The position numbers and the translations under genes were made by a program. The notes beneath the pieces are model-generated. The model made no database searches, had not been told where the DNA came from, and was given only the letters and a program-made list of their open reading frames with translations. A stretch of DNA of 64,000 bases from Woeseiaceae bacterium (GTDB taxonomy: Bacteria; Pseudomonadota; Gammaproteobacteria; Steroidobacterales; Woeseiaceae), in NCBI GenBank assembly GCA_021773115.1, contig JAJFKS010000017.1, positions 1-64,000 on the forward strand, in the 5' to 3' direction. This document shows positions 63,194 through 64,000 of the stretch, one piece after another; position 1 is the stretch's first letter; each line of letters begins with the position of its first letter.

Positions 63194-64000
63194 GACGCAA
63201 ATCGCTGTGTGGAACGAATTGAATGATCGGATTCCAGCACATGCGCTCGTCGCAGACGTTGATCTGGTCGTTGTTCGTTTGGATGACGAAGTCTCTGTCT
63301 TGTATGGACGCTGTGCGCATCGTGGCGCATTGATGGCCGATGGTCATGTGGATGGTGACAATCTCATCTGTGGCGTTCACGGCTGGGATTACAGGATCAA
63401 TACCGGCATAAGTGAATACAACAATTCCGAAACCCTGCCAAAATTCGATGCATGGATCGAGGAAGGGCTGGTATTTGTCGACCAGGATGAGATCGAAGCC
63501 TGGGCCCGCAAGCATCCTCAGCCCTATGACCGCAGCGCCTACCAGGGCGCTTTCCAGGATCACACCGGAACGAACGACGAACCGCACGTCAAATTTATTG
63601 GCAAGTTAGCGAACGAGGGGCTCAGCAAGTTCGGACATCACGGTCCGGCGGCGGCAATGGGCGTTTCTCGCAATGAATTACCGATGTGGGACGAATTGCA
63701 GTTCGTCGTGGGGCAGCTGCATAAACTGCCGTTGTTGGACGATGAAACTGTCGCGACTGATCTTGTCATTGGCGCGAACGCGAAGAAGCCGCTGAAGCTT
63801 GATATTCCCCTGTTTGTTTCAGATATGAGTTTCGGTGCCTTGTCCGAGGAGGCCAAGGTTGCCTTGTCGAAAGGTGCGGAGCTGGCGGGTACCGGAATTT
63901 GTTCGGGCGAGGGTGGAATGCTACCCGAAGAGCAGGCCGCGAATTCGCGTTACTTCTATGAACTGGCATCGGCACGCTTCGGATTTTCCTGGGAAAAAGT
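63186..64000 (+). CDS. Rieske-type domain plus glutamate-synthase-like FMN domain (partial)
   Basis: ATG 63186 overlaps the antiporter stop. The visible 271 residues have a Rieske [2Fe-2S] site at the N-terminus (CAHRG, then CGVHGWDY: C-x-H and C-x2-H). A region like the FMN-binding glutamate synthase domain follows (KPLKLDIPLFVSDMSFGALS, GICSGEGGMLPEEQAAN), where the conserved phrase GTGICSGEGGMLPEE matches GltB-type sequences. The gene runs off the window. The combination is that of the FMN-binding glutamate synthase family with a Rieske N-terminus, whose substrate is not established. Confidence 0.9.
   Translation, partial: MNKTQIAVWNELNDRIPAHALVADVDLVVVRLDDEVSVLYGRCAHRGALMADGHVDGDNLICGVHGWDYRINTGISEYNNSETLPKFDAWIEEGLVFVDQDEIEAWARKHPQPYDRSAYQGAFQDHTGTNDEPHVKFIGKLANEGLSKFGHHGPAAAMGVSRNELPMWDELQFVVGQLHKLPLLDDETVATDLVIGANAKKPLKLDIPLFVSDMSFGALSEEAKVALSKGAELAGTGICSGEGGMLPEEQAANSRYFYELASARFGFSWEK

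Noticed and set aside
1-64000. tRNA, rRNA, riboswitch or replication origin
   Set aside because: No tRNA-like cloverleaf or conserved rRNA string was noticed, and no known riboswitch core or origin motif was seen; a dedicated covariance search would settle it.

Overview
The window looks like a chromosomal stretch of a free-living, probably marine, gammaproteobacterium. The reasons are moderate GC with dense coding on both strands, TonB-dependent uptake, lipoproteins and outer-membrane barrels, TorF-type porin, MacAB-like and RND efflux, propeller hybrid kinases and EAL/GGDEF proteins. A genus cannot be fixed from the sequence alone. No rRNA, tRNA or CRISPR array was seen.

Layout. 1-1334: a partial gene end followed by a graveyard of nested mobile-element remnants (IS3-like ends, an IS6-like transposase with in-frame stops, and two pieces of a fructokinase gene). 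1335-10266: an ECF sigma factor / zinc-finger anti-sigma / subtilase operon, divergent from a heme-protein operon (lipoprotein with two CX4CH sites, beta-barrel with CxxCH, and a 1055-residue CHRD-repeat lipoprotein ending in a heme domain). Three copies of one promoter-like motif lie in front of the sigma gene and in front of two genes of the heme operon. A TorF-like porin follows. 10267-24306: SDR, SRPBCC protein, a MacAB-like tripartite ABC operon with a palindromic operator candidate, a HAD hydrolase, a broken integrase, an RND efflux pair and a zinc-free quinone-oxidoreductase-like protein. Short dispersed repeats lie between these.

24307-31501: a hexitol (mannitol-type) catabolic locus: outer-membrane porin and mannitol 2-dehydrogenase on the minus strand, divergent from a solute-binding protein, an NCS1-type permease and a fructokinase. 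Mannitol would become fructose and then fructose 6-phosphate. 31754-42528: a signalling block on the minus strand: REC-GGDEF-EAL protein, secreted subtilase with C-terminal WP-rich repeats, a 1522-residue propeller hybrid histidine kinase with REC-REC-HPt, and a second REC-GGDEF-EAL protein, with start/stop overlaps that imply coupled translation. A second IS6-like remnant abuts the next gene.

42921-53865: a D-amino-acid / peptide salvage locus: NhaC-type antiporter, exported M14 carboxypeptidase and D-amino-acid dehydrogenase, divergent from a LysR regulator, a TonB receptor, a D-aminoacylase-type amidohydrolase and a convergent beta-lactamase-fold lipoprotein. 53931-61745: two small-molecule modification cassettes, one with an AraC regulator (NmrA-like, DUF4345-like, DUF1772-like, nitrilase) and one with a LysR regulator (small unknown protein, SnoaL-like, exported isochorismatase-type hydrolase, a DoxX stump, an exported Asp-nucleophile hydrolase). 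61898-64000: a CPA1 antiporter overlapping a Rieske/glutamate-synthase-type protein cut by the window edge.

The most notable signals are the shared promoter motif defining a putative ECF regulon around exported heme/CHRD proteins, the protease-propeller kinase-c-di-GMP operon, and the layered mobile-element wreck that captured fragments of a second fructokinase gene.
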